This document shows positions 7,813-15,538 of a stretch of DNA of 61,005 nt, one piece after another (the first letter of the stretch is position 1; each line of letters begins with the position of its first letter). The stretch is from Fimbriimonadales bacterium (GTDB lineage: Bacteria > Armatimonadota > Fimbriimonadia > Fimbriimonadales > Fimbriimonadaceae): contig JAOACB010000011.1 in NCBI GenBank assembly GCA_026418055.1, positions 1 through 61,005 of the forward strand, in the 5' to 3' direction. The translations under genes were made by a program, and so were the position numbers. The notes beneath the pieces are model-generated. The model was not told where the DNA came from, did not search any database, and saw nothing but the letters and a program-made list of their open reading frames with translations.

Positions 7813-8388
7813 ATGAGAATGATGAGCCGTATCAGCGGGCGCCGCCAAGCCAACCCGAACATCGAAGGGCCGCAGCTGGACGTCCGCGTGGTGCACACCA
7901 ACAAGGTGTTCAAGACGCACAAGGGCGGCAAGACCGCCTCGTGGTCGATCTTGGTCGTGGTAGGAGACAACAAGGGTCGCGTGGGGATGGGTCTGGGCAA
8001 GGCCCGAGGCATCCCGGACGCGATCCGCAAGGCCGAGGAGGCTGCGCGCAAGTCGATGATCGACGTGCCGCTGGTCGGCGCGACCATCCCGCACGAGGCG
8101 GAGGGCGTTTGGGGCACCTCGAGGGTTCTGCTCCGCCCGGCCAGCCCCGGCACCGGAGTCAAGGCCGGAGGGGCCGCCCGCTCGTGCCTGGAGTGCGCGG
8201 GAGTCAACAACGTGCTGGCCAAGATCCTGGGCAGCCGCAACGCTGTGAACGTCGCCTACGCCACGTTCGAGGCGTTCCGATCGCTGGTGGTGCCGGAGGA
8301 GATGGCCAAGGAGCGCGGGCTGGACGTCAAGGAGCTCGTGCCGTGGCTCGAGAAGGTCCGCAAGGAGGAGGCCGATGTTGCGTATTAA
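7813..8388 (+). CDS. rpsE: 30S ribosomal protein S5
   Basis: 191 residues. The double-stranded RNA-binding-like N-terminal domain is visible in '[20 protein letters not shown]' and the C-terminal domain in '[20 protein letters not shown]' and '[15 protein letters not shown]'. S5 helps decoding accuracy. The ATG is 2 bases after the L18 stop with GGAG inside the L18 end. The 3' end overlaps L30 by 14 bp. Confidence 0.98.
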   Translation: MRMMSRISGRRQANPNIEGPQLDVRVVHTNKVFKTHKGGKTASWSILVVVGDNKGRVGMGLGKARGIPDAIRKAEEAARKSMIDVPLVGATIPHEAEGVWGTSRVLLRPASPGTGVKAGGAARSCLECAGVNNVLAKILGSRNAVNVAYATFEAFRSLVVPEEMAKERGLDVKELVPWLEKVRKEEADVAY

Positions 8389-8623
8389 GCTCGTTCGCAG
8401 CCCGATCGGCAACACGAAGAAAAACCGCGCCATCGTGCAGGCTCTGGGTCTGCGCAAGCTCCAGCAGGTGGTGGAGCGGGAGGACACTCCGGGCGTGCGC
8501 GGCATGATCCGCAAGGTGCGGCACATGGTGGAGGTGGAGGAGGTCGCCGAGACCCCCGCCGAGCAGCCCGCCAAGGGCAAGAACAAGAAGAAGATCCAGG
8601 AGGATTCCAATGAGCCTGCATGA
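8375..8623 (+). CDS. rpmD: 50S ribosomal protein L30 with a charged C-terminal tail
   Basis: 82 residues. The first 60 are canonical L30 ('[20 protein letters not shown]', '[16 protein letters not shown]'). The last 20 or so are an extra Pro/Lys/Glu-rich tail (AKGKNKKK) not present in typical 60-residue bacterial L30. The gene overlaps S5 by 14 bp at one end and L15 by 14 bp at the other, so all three are probably translationally coupled. Confidence 0.95.
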   Translation: MLRIKLVRSPIGNTKKNRAIVQALGLRKLQQVVEREDTPGVRGMIRKVRHMVEVEEVAETPAEQPAKGKNKKKIQEDSNEPA

Positions 8624-9062
8624 ACTGCGTCCCGCGCCGGGCAGCACCCGACCCAGGCGTCGCGTGGGTCGGGGCATCGGAAGCGGCATGGGCAAGACCG
8701 CCACGCGCGGCACCAAGGGCCAGAAGGCGCGCCGTCAGATCCACCCGAACTTCGAGGGCGGACAAACCCCGATCCAGAGGCGCCTTCCGGTCAAGAAGGG
8801 GTTCCGCAACATCAACCACAAGGAGTACGCGATCGTCAACCTGGACGACCTGGAGAACCTGTTCCAAGAGGGCGACGAGGTCACTCCCGAGAAGCTGATC
8901 CAAACCGGCATCATCGGCAAGGTGAAGGATGGCGTGAAGGTGCTGGCCTACGGAGAGCTGAAGAAGCGCCTGATCGTGAGGGCGCACAAGTTCAGCAAGG
9001 CCGCGAAGGAAGCCATCGAAAGCGCCAAGGGCGAGGCGCTGACGATCGGACCAGGGGCCTGA
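8610..9062 (+). CDS. rplO: 50S ribosomal protein L15
   Basis: 150 residues. The glycine- and arginine-rich N-terminal arm ('[19 protein letters not shown]') and '[21 protein letters not shown]' are characteristic. The arm threads into the 50S core. Ends 13 bp before secY, with GAAGGAGG between, the usual L15-SecY order. Confidence 0.98.
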   Translation: MSLHELRPAPGSTRPRRRVGRGIGSGMGKTATRGTKGQKARRQIHPNFEGGQTPIQRRLPVKKGFRNINHKEYAIVNLDDLENLFQEGDEVTPEKLIQTGIIGKVKDGVKVLAYGELKKRLIVRAHKFSKAAKEAIESAKGEALTIGPGA

Positions 9063-9075
9063 AGGAGGTTCGACC

Positions 9076-10434
9076 ATGTTTGGCGGCGGCGGAGACATCG
9101 GCGGCAAGGGCCTGAAGCTTCCCCTCACCGAGACCCTGCGGCTCGCCTGGGCTGAGCCGGATCTTCGCGCGAAGATCCTGTTCGTCCTCGCGATGTTCGG
9201 AGTGTTCTCCTTCGGCGTGCACATCCCGGTGCCGATCCCCGGCGTCAAGCCGGACGAGGTCTTCGAGAGCCTGCGCGGCATCCCGTTCTTCCAGCTGCTG
9301 GACGTGTTCGGCGGAGGCGCGATCCGCAGGCTCTCGGTGCTGGCCTTGGGCCTGAACCCTTACATCACGTCGTCGATCATCATGCAGATCCTGCAGACCG
9401 CCATCCCGCAGTGGAAGAAGGACCTGCAGGAGGGCGGCGAGTACGCCCGCCGTGAGCACAACCGGCGCACGCGCCTGCTCACGCTCATCCTGTGCTTCTT
9501 CCAGGGCTGGGGCCTGCTGTCGATGATGGCCAACGTGCTCCCGATCACCACGGGCGCGCGCATCATGGTATGCATCTTCTGGACGGCCGGCGCGATGTTC
9601 ATGCTGTGGCTCGGCGAGCAGATCACCGAGCGCGGCATCGGCAACGGCGTGTCGCTGATGATCTTCGCGGGCATCATCATCTCGCTGCCCAACCAGGTGC
9701 ATCAGATCTGGCTTCGCCTGCAGGAGGGAACCATGGTGTGGTACCAGGTGGTGCTGCTCGCGGCGATCTTCCTGGCCACCACGTGGTTCATCGTGCTGTT
9801 CACCACAGCGCAACGAAGGATCCCGATCCAGCACATGCGGCGGATGGTGGGGACGAAGGCTCTCGGCGGGCAGACCAGCTACCTGCCTCTGTCGGTGAAC
9901 ATGGCGGGCGTGATCCCGATCATCTTCGCCGTTTCGCTCATCTACATGCCGGGCCAGTTCGCCAGCATGTTCCGCCCGGATTCGCCGATCCACAACTTCC
10001 TGGCGGGGATGCAGGAGTACCTGAACCCAGGCAGTCCGAGCTGGAAGGGCCTGATCGGGTGCGGACTCTACACCGTGCTGATCTTCTTCTTCACGTACTT
10101 CTACACCGCGGTGCAGTACAACGTCGAGGACATCGCGAACAACCTCAAGCGTGCCGGCTCCTTCATCCCTGGCGTGCGACCGGGGAAGCAGACGAAGGAG
10201 TTCCTGGATGCCGTGATCTCGCGCATCACGTTCGTTGGGGCGGGCTTCCTGGCCATCGTGGCGCTGATGCAGTACATCGGCCCAATGATCGTCGAGTTCC
10301 TCAGCCCGGCCACGGCGACGGCCCAAGGCATCTACCTGGTGAGCGGAACCTCGCTGCTCATCGTGGTGAGCGTGGCGTTGGAGACGATGCGGCAGATCGA
10401 GGCCAACCTGCTGATGCGCAACTACGGCGGATGA
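9076..10434 (+). CDS. secY: Preprotein translocase subunit SecY
   Basis: 452 residues, ten membrane segments expected. Signatures include 'GVHIPVPIPGV' after the first segment, 'LGLNPYITSSIIMQIL' and 'PFIPGVRPGK'-like 'SFIPGVRPGKQTKEFLDAVI'. It forms the channel of the Sec translocon with SecE and SecG, which are not in the window. Translation starts after AAGGAGG. It is the last gene of the operon; adk, map and infA, which often follow secY, are missing, and the next gene faces it from the opposite strand. Confidence 0.98.
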   Translation: MFGGGGDIGGKGLKLPLTETLRLAWAEPDLRAKILFVLAMFGVFSFGVHIPVPIPGVKPDEVFESLRGIPFFQLLDVFGGGAIRRLSVLALGLNPYITSSIIMQILQTAIPQWKKDLQEGGEYARREHNRRTRLLTLILCFFQGWGLLSMMANVLPITTGARIMVCIFWTAGAMFMLWLGEQITERGIGNGVSLMIFAGIIISLPNQVHQIWLRLQEGTMVWYQVVLLAAIFLATTWFIVLFTTAQRRIPIQHMRRMVGTKALGGQTSYLPLSVNMAGVIPIIFAVSLIYMPGQFASMFRPDSPIHNFLAGMQEYLNPGSPSWKGLIGCGLYTVLIFFFTYFYTAVQYNVEDIANNLKRAGSFIPGVRPGKQTKEFLDAVISRITFVGAGFLAIVALMQYIGPMIVEFLSPATATAQGIYLVSGTSLLIVVSVALETMRQIEANLLMRNYGG

Positions 10435-10451
10435 GCCCCGCGCAAGGGCTC
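10433..10451. terminator. Short hairpin between the converging secY and HD-hydrolase genes
   Basis: A perfect 6-bp stem (GAGCCC/GGGCTC) with a 7-base loop that includes both stop codons. No U-tract follows on either strand, so it would be a weak or factor-dependent terminator. Confidence 0.35.
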
Positions 10452-11052
10452 AGGGAGCGGCGCCTCCGGCCGATTCGGCGGGGGCGCCTCCGTTTTGGGT
10501 GCGCTCTTGGTCCAAGAGCCTTCGGACCGCGTCCCACAAGGGAGGGCACGTCTCCCGAGGGATCGCCTCCAGGATGAGGTAGCTCTGGCGCACGTAGCGC
10601 TCGCGCTTCTCGCCCGAGCGCGTCGCCAGGGCGCACTCCAGGTTCGAGAGTCGGTCGGCGAGCTTGATGCGTTGCGCCCTCGGAGACATCCGACGGATGT
10701 CGTCCAGCAGAAGCGAGCTGCGCAACTCCCACAGCTCCTCGGGAGACAGTCCGGCGCGTCGTTCCTCGTCGGGTTCCGTGCGCGTGAGCTCGCGCACCAG
10801 CGAGGCCACCTCCTCGCCGAACTTCTTCCCAACCTTGGCGAGTCCGACGCCGCACTCCTCGGTCACGTCGTGCAGCAGCGCCGCGCAGAGGTCGACAGGA
10901 TCCTCCACGCCGCCGAGGTAGCGCAGCTTGCAGGCCACGTCCATCGGGTGGGTCACGTACGGCAAGGGTGCGGGTCCGTCCCGTTCCTGTCCGCGGTGCA
11001 GCTTCTCGGCCCACTTCGCCGCACGGTGCAGGACTCCCAGAGGCTCCGACAT
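10450..11052 (-). CDS. HD-domain hydrolase, RelA/SpoT hydrolase (MESH1)-like
   Basis: 200 residues consisting only of the SpoT-type HD hydrolase domain; the ppGpp synthetase, TGS and ACT domains are absent. The metal ligands and their surroundings are visible: His35 (YVTHPMDVA), His61-Asp62 (LLHDVTEEC) and Asp133 (KLADRLSN). Stand-alone proteins of this type (MESH1 and small alarmone hydrolases) cleave the 3'-pyrophosphate of (p)ppGpp with Mn2+; activity here is inferred. The gene diverges from ppx over 31 bp. A TAACAT hexamer lies 6 bases before the ATG with no Shine-Dalgarno sequence, suggesting a leaderless message. Confidence 0.8.
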   Translation of the reverse strand: MSEPLGVLHRAAKWAEKLHRGQERDGPAPLPYVTHPMDVACKLRYLGGVEDPVDLCAALLHDVTEECGVGLAKVGKKFGEEVASLVRELTRTEPDEERRAGLSPEELWELRSSLLLDDIRRMSPRAQRIKLADRLSNLECALATRSGEKRERYVRQSYLILEAIPRETCPPLWDAVRRLLDQERTQNGGAPAESAGGAAP

Positions 11053-11083
11053 GCCCGAATGTTAGCCGATGCCATACTGGGCC
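11053..11083. promoter_or_regulatory. 31-bp divergent promoter region, HD hydrolase / ppx
   Basis: Minus strand: TAACAT (11064-11059), 6 bases, ATG 11052. Plus strand: TGC-CATACT (an extended -10, 11070-11078), 5 bases, ATG 11084. Neither gene has a ribosome site, so both transcripts may be leaderless. Any -35 boxes would lie inside the opposite coding region. Confidence 0.55.
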
Positions 11084-11992
11084 ATGTCCAAGATCCTCGC
11101 GGCTGCCGACATCGGCAGCAACACGGCGCACCTGCTGGTCGCCAGCTCCGACGGTTTCAGCCTGGAGAGGATCGTGAACCGCAACGACTGGATCGCGCTG
11201 GGAGAGGTGGTGGCGAGGCACGGCGTCGTGCCGCCGACGCACGCGACGCGGCTGGTGAGCACTCTGAAGACCTTTCGCACCGCCGCAGGCAAGGCTTTGG
11301 CGGAAGGCATCTACGTGTTCGCCACCGAGGCGATGCGCTCCGCGCGGAACCACGCCGAGGTGTTGCGGCGCATCCGCGAGGCCACCAAGCTGAAGGTGGA
11401 CCTGATCACGCCGGAGAGGGAGGCGTGGCTGAGCCTGCGCGGCGTGTCGCTCGACACGCCGCGCAACGACGTGGCGCTGCTGTTCGAAGTGGGAGGGGGC
11501 AGCGTGCAGGTGGCCTACTGCGTGCAGGGAGAGCTGGTGCAGGACGCTTCCATCCCGATCGGCACGGGAAGGCTGATCGCTCTGGCCGGCATGCGCAACC
11601 CCTGTCCGCCCGATGTGCAGGAGCACGCCGAGCGTCTGATCCAGTCGGCGCTGGGACGTTTGGAGGGCTTTCCGAGCGCCCCGATCGCCGTTGCGAGCGG
11701 GGGCGTCGGGCGCGGCCTTTGGCGCGCCCTGCATCCGGACGGCGAGCGGAAGCTCGTGCTGGAGGAGATCGACTACATCGCCTGGTCGGTCTCCCGCCTC
11801 ACGCCCGAGCTGATCTCGGCGCGCTACGGCGTGCGGTTGAAGCGCGCCGAAACGATGCTGGCTGGCGCGCTCGTGTACCGGGCTCTGCTGCGCCGCTTCG
11901 GCTTGCGGGAGATGATCGTGAGCGAGTACGGCGTTCGCGAGGGGGCCGTGCTGGAGATGGCGGAGGGCAGGATCAAGCCGAGCAGCCTATGA
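11084..11992 (+). CDS. ppx: Exopolyphosphatase, Ppx/GppA family
   Basis: 302 residues from ATG 11084 (an in-frame ATG at 11069 is possible but would lie upstream of the likely transcript start). Actin-like ATPase fold: phosphate-1 loop AADIGSNTAHLL near the N-terminus, 'FATEAMRSARN', and phosphate-2 loop LLFEVGGGSVQVAY at about residues 132-145. The length is that of the short form, without the C-terminal HD-like domain of E. coli PPX. It would cleave terminal phosphate from polyphosphate or pppGpp. ATGA overlap with ppk links it to polyphosphate synthesis. Confidence 0.93.
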   Translation: MSKILAAADIGSNTAHLLVASSDGFSLERIVNRNDWIALGEVVARHGVVPPTHATRLVSTLKTFRTAAGKALAEGIYVFATEAMRSARNHAEVLRRIREATKLKVDLITPEREAWLSLRGVSLDTPRNDVALLFEVGGGSVQVAYCVQGELVQDASIPIGTGRLIALAGMRNPCPPDVQEHAERLIQSALGRLEGFPSAPIAVASGGVGRGLWRALHPDGERKLVLEEIDYIAWSVSRLTPELISARYGVRLKRAETMLAGALVYRALLRRFGLREMIVSEYGVREGAVLEMAEGRIKPSSL

Positions 11993-14061
11993 ACGAGCCT
12001 GCGGCCTCCTTTGGTCCGAGCGAGCGCTACCTCAACCGCGAGCTGAGTTGGCTGCGGTTCAACGAGAGGGTGCTCGAGGAGGCTCGAAACGCCGCCAACC
12101 CTCTGCTCGAGCGTCTGAAGTTCCTTGCGATCTTCGAGTCCAACCTGGACGAGTTCTTCATGGTGCGGGTTTCGGGCTACATCGAGCAGAGGGAGTCGGG
12201 CGTGGACGAGCTGACGCCGGACGGCCTCTCGCCGGTCGAGCAGATCGCCCTCATCCTGCGCGCGGCCCTGCCGCTCCGACAGAAGGCAGGGGCCACGTTC
12301 GACAAGGTCCTCCGGTCGGAGCTCCGCAAGGCTGGGGTGAACATCCGACCGTACTCGGAGCTCGGCGCCAAGTCGCGCTCCAGGCTGTCGGAGCTGTACG
12401 AACGGGAGATCTTCCCCCTGCTCACGCCTTTGGTGGTCAATCCCTCGATTTCGGTTCCGTTCATTTCGGGCCGCAGCCTTAATCTGGCTGTGGAGCTCCG
12501 CGGCGAGGACGGCGCCTCGACGCTCGCCCGGGTGAAGGTTCCGAGCGGCGTGGACCGCTTCGTGCGGATCCCAGGCAAGCGGTTCGAGTTCGTCCCGCTC
12601 GAGGAGCTGATCGCCGCGCACCTGAACCGGCTGTTTCCCGGGGTGGAGGTCGTCGGCTCGTACCCCTTCCGCGTTCTGCGCGATGCAGACATCGAGATCC
12701 GAGAGCTGGATGCGCCGGACCTGATCTCGAGCATTCAGGAGTCGCTGCGGAGGCGGCGTTTCGGCGACGCCGTGCTGCTGCAGATCGTCGAGAGCGCGCC
12801 GATCCACGTGGTGCGGCGCCTGCTGCAGCTGCTGGAGTTGGATCCGGAGTACGTGTTTCCCTTGGCGGGCATCCTAGGAATGGAGGGCTTCTGGCAACTG
12901 GCGGGGCTGGATCTTCCTTCTCTGCGGTTTCCTCCACACGCCGCGTTCCTTCCGGAGAAGCTGAGCTACAGCCACGGGCTGTTCGAGGTCGTCCGCAAGC
13001 GGGATGTGCTGGTGCACCACCCCTTCGACAGCTTTCGGTGCGTCGAGGCTTTCGTGTCGAGCGCGGCCAAGGATCCCCAGGTCGTGGGCATCAAGCAGAC
13101 GCTCTACCGCGTGGGAAGCGAGTCGCCGATCGTGAGCTCGCTCCAGGATGCTGCCATGGCGGACAAGCAGGTCACCACGATGGTGGAACTCAAGGCGCGC
13201 TTCGACGAAAGCAACAACCTCGTTTGGGCGAGGGCGCTCGAGCGTGCCGGCGTTCACGTGACGTACGGCTTTCCCGAGATGAAGACCCACTGCAAGCTCT
13301 GCCTGGTCGTGCGCAAGGAGAGCGGCGGAATGCGGAGCTACGCCCACATCGGAACGGGGAACTACAACCCCGCGACGGCGCGGCAGTACACCGACCTCGG
13401 CTTGTTCACCTGCGACCCCGAGGTCACTCAGGACGTCGCGGAGCTGTTCAACCACCTGACGGGCTTCAGCAAGCCCGGGCCTTTCCGAAAGCTGCTGGTG
13501 GCGCCGCACAACCTGCGGGAGGGCATCCTCGAGCGCATCCACCGCGAAGCCAACTGGGCGCGCCAGACGGGAACCGGACGCATCCTGCTGAAGGTCAATG
13601 CGCTGGTCGATCCCGAGGCCATCGACGCTCTGTACGAGGCGAGCCAGGCGGGCGTCGACATCGATCTCGTCGTCCGGGGGGTGTGTTGCCTCAGACCGGG
13701 TGTGCCGGGGTTGAGCGAACGCATCCGGGTGGTGTCGATCGTGGGAAGGTTTCTGGAGCACAGCAGGGTGTACGCCTTCTGGAACGGCGGCGAACCGGAC
13801 GTGTGGATCGGCAGTGCGGACCTGATGCGGCGCAACCTCGATCGTCGGATCGAGGTCATGGTGCCCATCCGGGACACCCGCATCGTGCGTCACCTGCTGG
13901 AGGCCGTGTTGGAGCCTTGCCTGCGCGACAATCAGCGGGCTTGGGAACTGAGGTCGGACGGAACCTACGCCAGGCGCAAGCCGAAAGCGGGGGAGAAGTC
14001 CTTCGACGTTCAGCGTTGGTGGATGGCGCACCCCTCCACGAAGATGCTCGGTTTCGCCTGA
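11989..14061 (+). CDS. ppk1: Polyphosphate kinase 1
   Basis: 690 residues, normal length. It reversibly transfers the ATP gamma-phosphate to polyphosphate. N-terminal 'RYLNRELSWLRFNERVLEEA' is the family start. The two catalytic-site histidines are seen: His453 in SYAHIGTGNYNP (the phosphorylated one, equivalent to E. coli His435) and His591 in GRFLEHSRVY. 'VELKARFDESNNLVWA' is another signature. ATG 11989 overlaps the ppx stop by 4 bp, so synthesis and degradation enzymes are coupled. Confidence 0.97.
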   Translation: MNEPAASFGPSERYLNRELSWLRFNERVLEEARNAANPLLERLKFLAIFESNLDEFFMVRVSGYIEQRESGVDELTPDGLSPVEQIALILRAALPLRQKAGATFDKVLRSELRKAGVNIRPYSELGAKSRSRLSELYEREIFPLLTPLVVNPSISVPFISGRSLNLAVELRGEDGASTLARVKVPSGVDRFVRIPGKRFEFVPLEELIAAHLNRLFPGVEVVGSYPFRVLRDADIEIRELDAPDLISSIQESLRRRRFGDAVLLQIVESAPIHVVRRLLQLLELDPEYVFPLAGILGMEGFWQLAGLDLPSLRFPPHAAFLPEKLSYSHGLFEVVRKRDVLVHHPFDSFRCVEAFVSSAAKDPQVVGIKQTLYRVGSESPIVSSLQDAAMADKQVTTMVELKARFDESNNLVWARALERAGVHVTYGFPEMKTHCKLCLVVRKESGGMRSYAHIGTGNYNPATARQYTDLGLFTCDPEVTQDVAELFNHLTGFSKPGPFRKLLVAPHNLREGILERIHREANWARQTGTGRILLKVNALVDPEAIDALYEASQAGVDIDLVVRGVCCLRPGVPGLSERIRVVSIVGRFLEHSRVYAFWNGGEPDVWIGSADLMRRNLDRRIEVMVPIRDTRIVRHLLEAVLEPCLRDNQRAWELRSDGTYARRKPKAGEKSFDVQRWWMAHPSTKMLGFA

Positions 14062-14094
14062 AGGGCGGAACGCAGCTTCGGCGCCGATCGCACG

Positions 14095-14100
14095 TATACT
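14095..14100 (+). promoter_or_regulatory. -10 box for the membrane protein-A2M-VanW operon
   Basis: TATACT in the 61-bp gap after ppk, with no clear -35. It is followed by GGAGGA (14108-14113) 9 bases before ATG 14123, so unlike many genes here this one has a normal leader. Confidence 0.45.
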
Positions 14101-14122
14101 GGCTGTCGGAGGAACTCCATCG

Positions 14123-15538
14123 ATGTCTTCTACTTGGCCTTGGGTGGCCGTCGCCGCGGCGGCTCTAGCTTGCGGCCTCCGCGTGCGGCAGAAGGAGAGC
14201 GCACCGCCCGGCAACGACTGGCTTCTCGCCGTTCCGTTCGTGTTGGCCTTGGCGGCCTCCTTCTTGCCTGGGCCGTGGGAGCAGTGGCCCCTGTTCGTTC
14301 GGGGCATGGTGTCGGGCGCCTTTTTGGGGGCCATGGCCGCCTGGTTGCTTCCGAATGGGGTTCAGGCGCCGAGCCACCTAGCGGCTGTTCTCGGGCTGTC
14401 GTCGGTCGCCGCCGTCCCCGCGCACTTCTTGGAAGGCGCCGACCCGTCGAGGTCCGCGCACTTGCAGCTCGGAGTGATCGTCGGCCTGGGCCTGGCCGCC
14501 TTGTTCGCCTCGGGGCGGCGCGCAGAGGTTTCGGGAGCGGGAGCCACGGCGGTGGCAGCGACCGGCTTCCTCTCGGCCGATGCCCTCGGCCGGTTCCGTC
14601 TCGAATCCGTTCAGGATGCCGAAGCCTCGGCTTCGGTCAGCCTCCTCTTGCCTTCCATCGGCCTCGTCCTCGGCATCGCCGCGACGGCGGCTTGGATCGT
14701 CGCCGGCCTTCTGGAGCGCTGGGCCCCAAGGGCGGTCGCGGCGGGCACGGGCTGGGTTCTCAGCCTGTCGCTGGGCCTGCTCGCTCTGCACCGCTACTTC
14801 GGCCTCCCGAAGCTCGCGTGGGTGTTCGGTCTGTCCGCGGCGGTCGGTGGGGCGTGGTGGCTTCTCGGCAGGGTTAGGGAGGCGGACGCCCCATGGGCTT
14901 CGCTGGCGGGGGCGGCTCTCTCCCTGGCCTTGGGAGGCGTGGCCTTCGCCGAGGAAAGGGGGCTCGGGCTCGCGCTGGCGCTCGCGGGCTTGAGCTTCGG
15001 CATGGCGCTGGGGGGCCGATCGGTGCTCTGCCTAGGGCCGCTCGTCGCCGTGGCGGTTCTCAGACTGCTGAGAGAAATGGCGGACGGCCTCCGAACGATC
15101 GACCTCTTGAACCAACAGACGGCCATGGGCTTGCTGGCGGGGTTGCTGCTGCTCGCCTTGGCGGGCTGCGTGGCGGCCGAAACGACCCAAGGGCGATCCC
15201 GCTTCGGCGGCGCCTTGGGTTGGGCTATGGCTCTGAAGGCTTTGTTCCTGGCCACGGCCAGCGCCCTGGGTCCCCGGGCCGCGATGGCGATGGTGCTGGG
15301 GGCGGGGGTGGGTCTCTGCCTGCCTACGACGAAGCGGTTCCTCGGGGATAGGCTCGCGGGACTCGGCATGGTCGCGGCGGGGTCGGTGGCAGCGGCCTTT
15401 GGATGGTTGACGGCTCTGTTCGAGCAGGGCTCTCGAGATGAACGGCTTCGTTGGCTTGGCTTGGCGGCGGCGGTGGGTGTGCTCGCCGCGGCGCTGATCG
15501 CTGCGAGCGCCCCGGCGGCCAGGGAGGAGGGCTCGTGA
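14123..15538 (+). CDS. Polytopic membrane protein of unknown function
   Basis: 471 residues, extremely rich in Ala, Leu and Gly, with about 13-14 hydrophobic segments and short loops. I recognise no transporter signature. The segment 'LRTIDLLNQQTAMGLLAGLLLL' and a C-terminal 'LCLPTTKRFLGDRLAGLG' are the only polar stretches of note. It is coupled to the downstream alpha-2-macroglobulin gene by a GTGA overlap, so it may be a membrane partner of it; that is inference. Confidence 0.75.
   Translation: MSSTWPWVAVAAAALACGLRVRQKESAPPGNDWLLAVPFVLALAASFLPGPWEQWPLFVRGMVSGAFLGAMAAWLLPNGVQAPSHLAAVLGLSSVAAVPAHFLEGADPSRSAHLQLGVIVGLGLAALFASGRRAEVSGAGATAVAATGFLSADALGRFRLESVQDAEASASVSLLLPSIGLVLGIAATAAWIVAGLLERWAPRAVAAGTGWVLSLSLGLLALHRYFGLPKLAWVFGLSAAVGGAWWLLGRVREADAPWASLAGAALSLALGGVAFAEERGLGLALALAGLSFGMALGGRSVLCLGPLVAVAVLRLLREMADGLRTIDLLNQQTAMGLLAGLLLLALAGCVAAETTQGRSRFGGALGWAMALKALFLATASALGPRAAMAMVLGAGVGLCLPTTKRFLGDRLAGLGMVAAGSVAAAFGWLTALFEQGSRDERLRWLGLAAAVGVLAAALIAASAPAAREEGS

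Noticed and set aside
10495-11988. Upstream extension of ppk into the HD-hydrolase and ppx region
   Set aside because: The conserved PPK start RYLNRELSW and the ATGA overlap with ppx fix the start at 11989.
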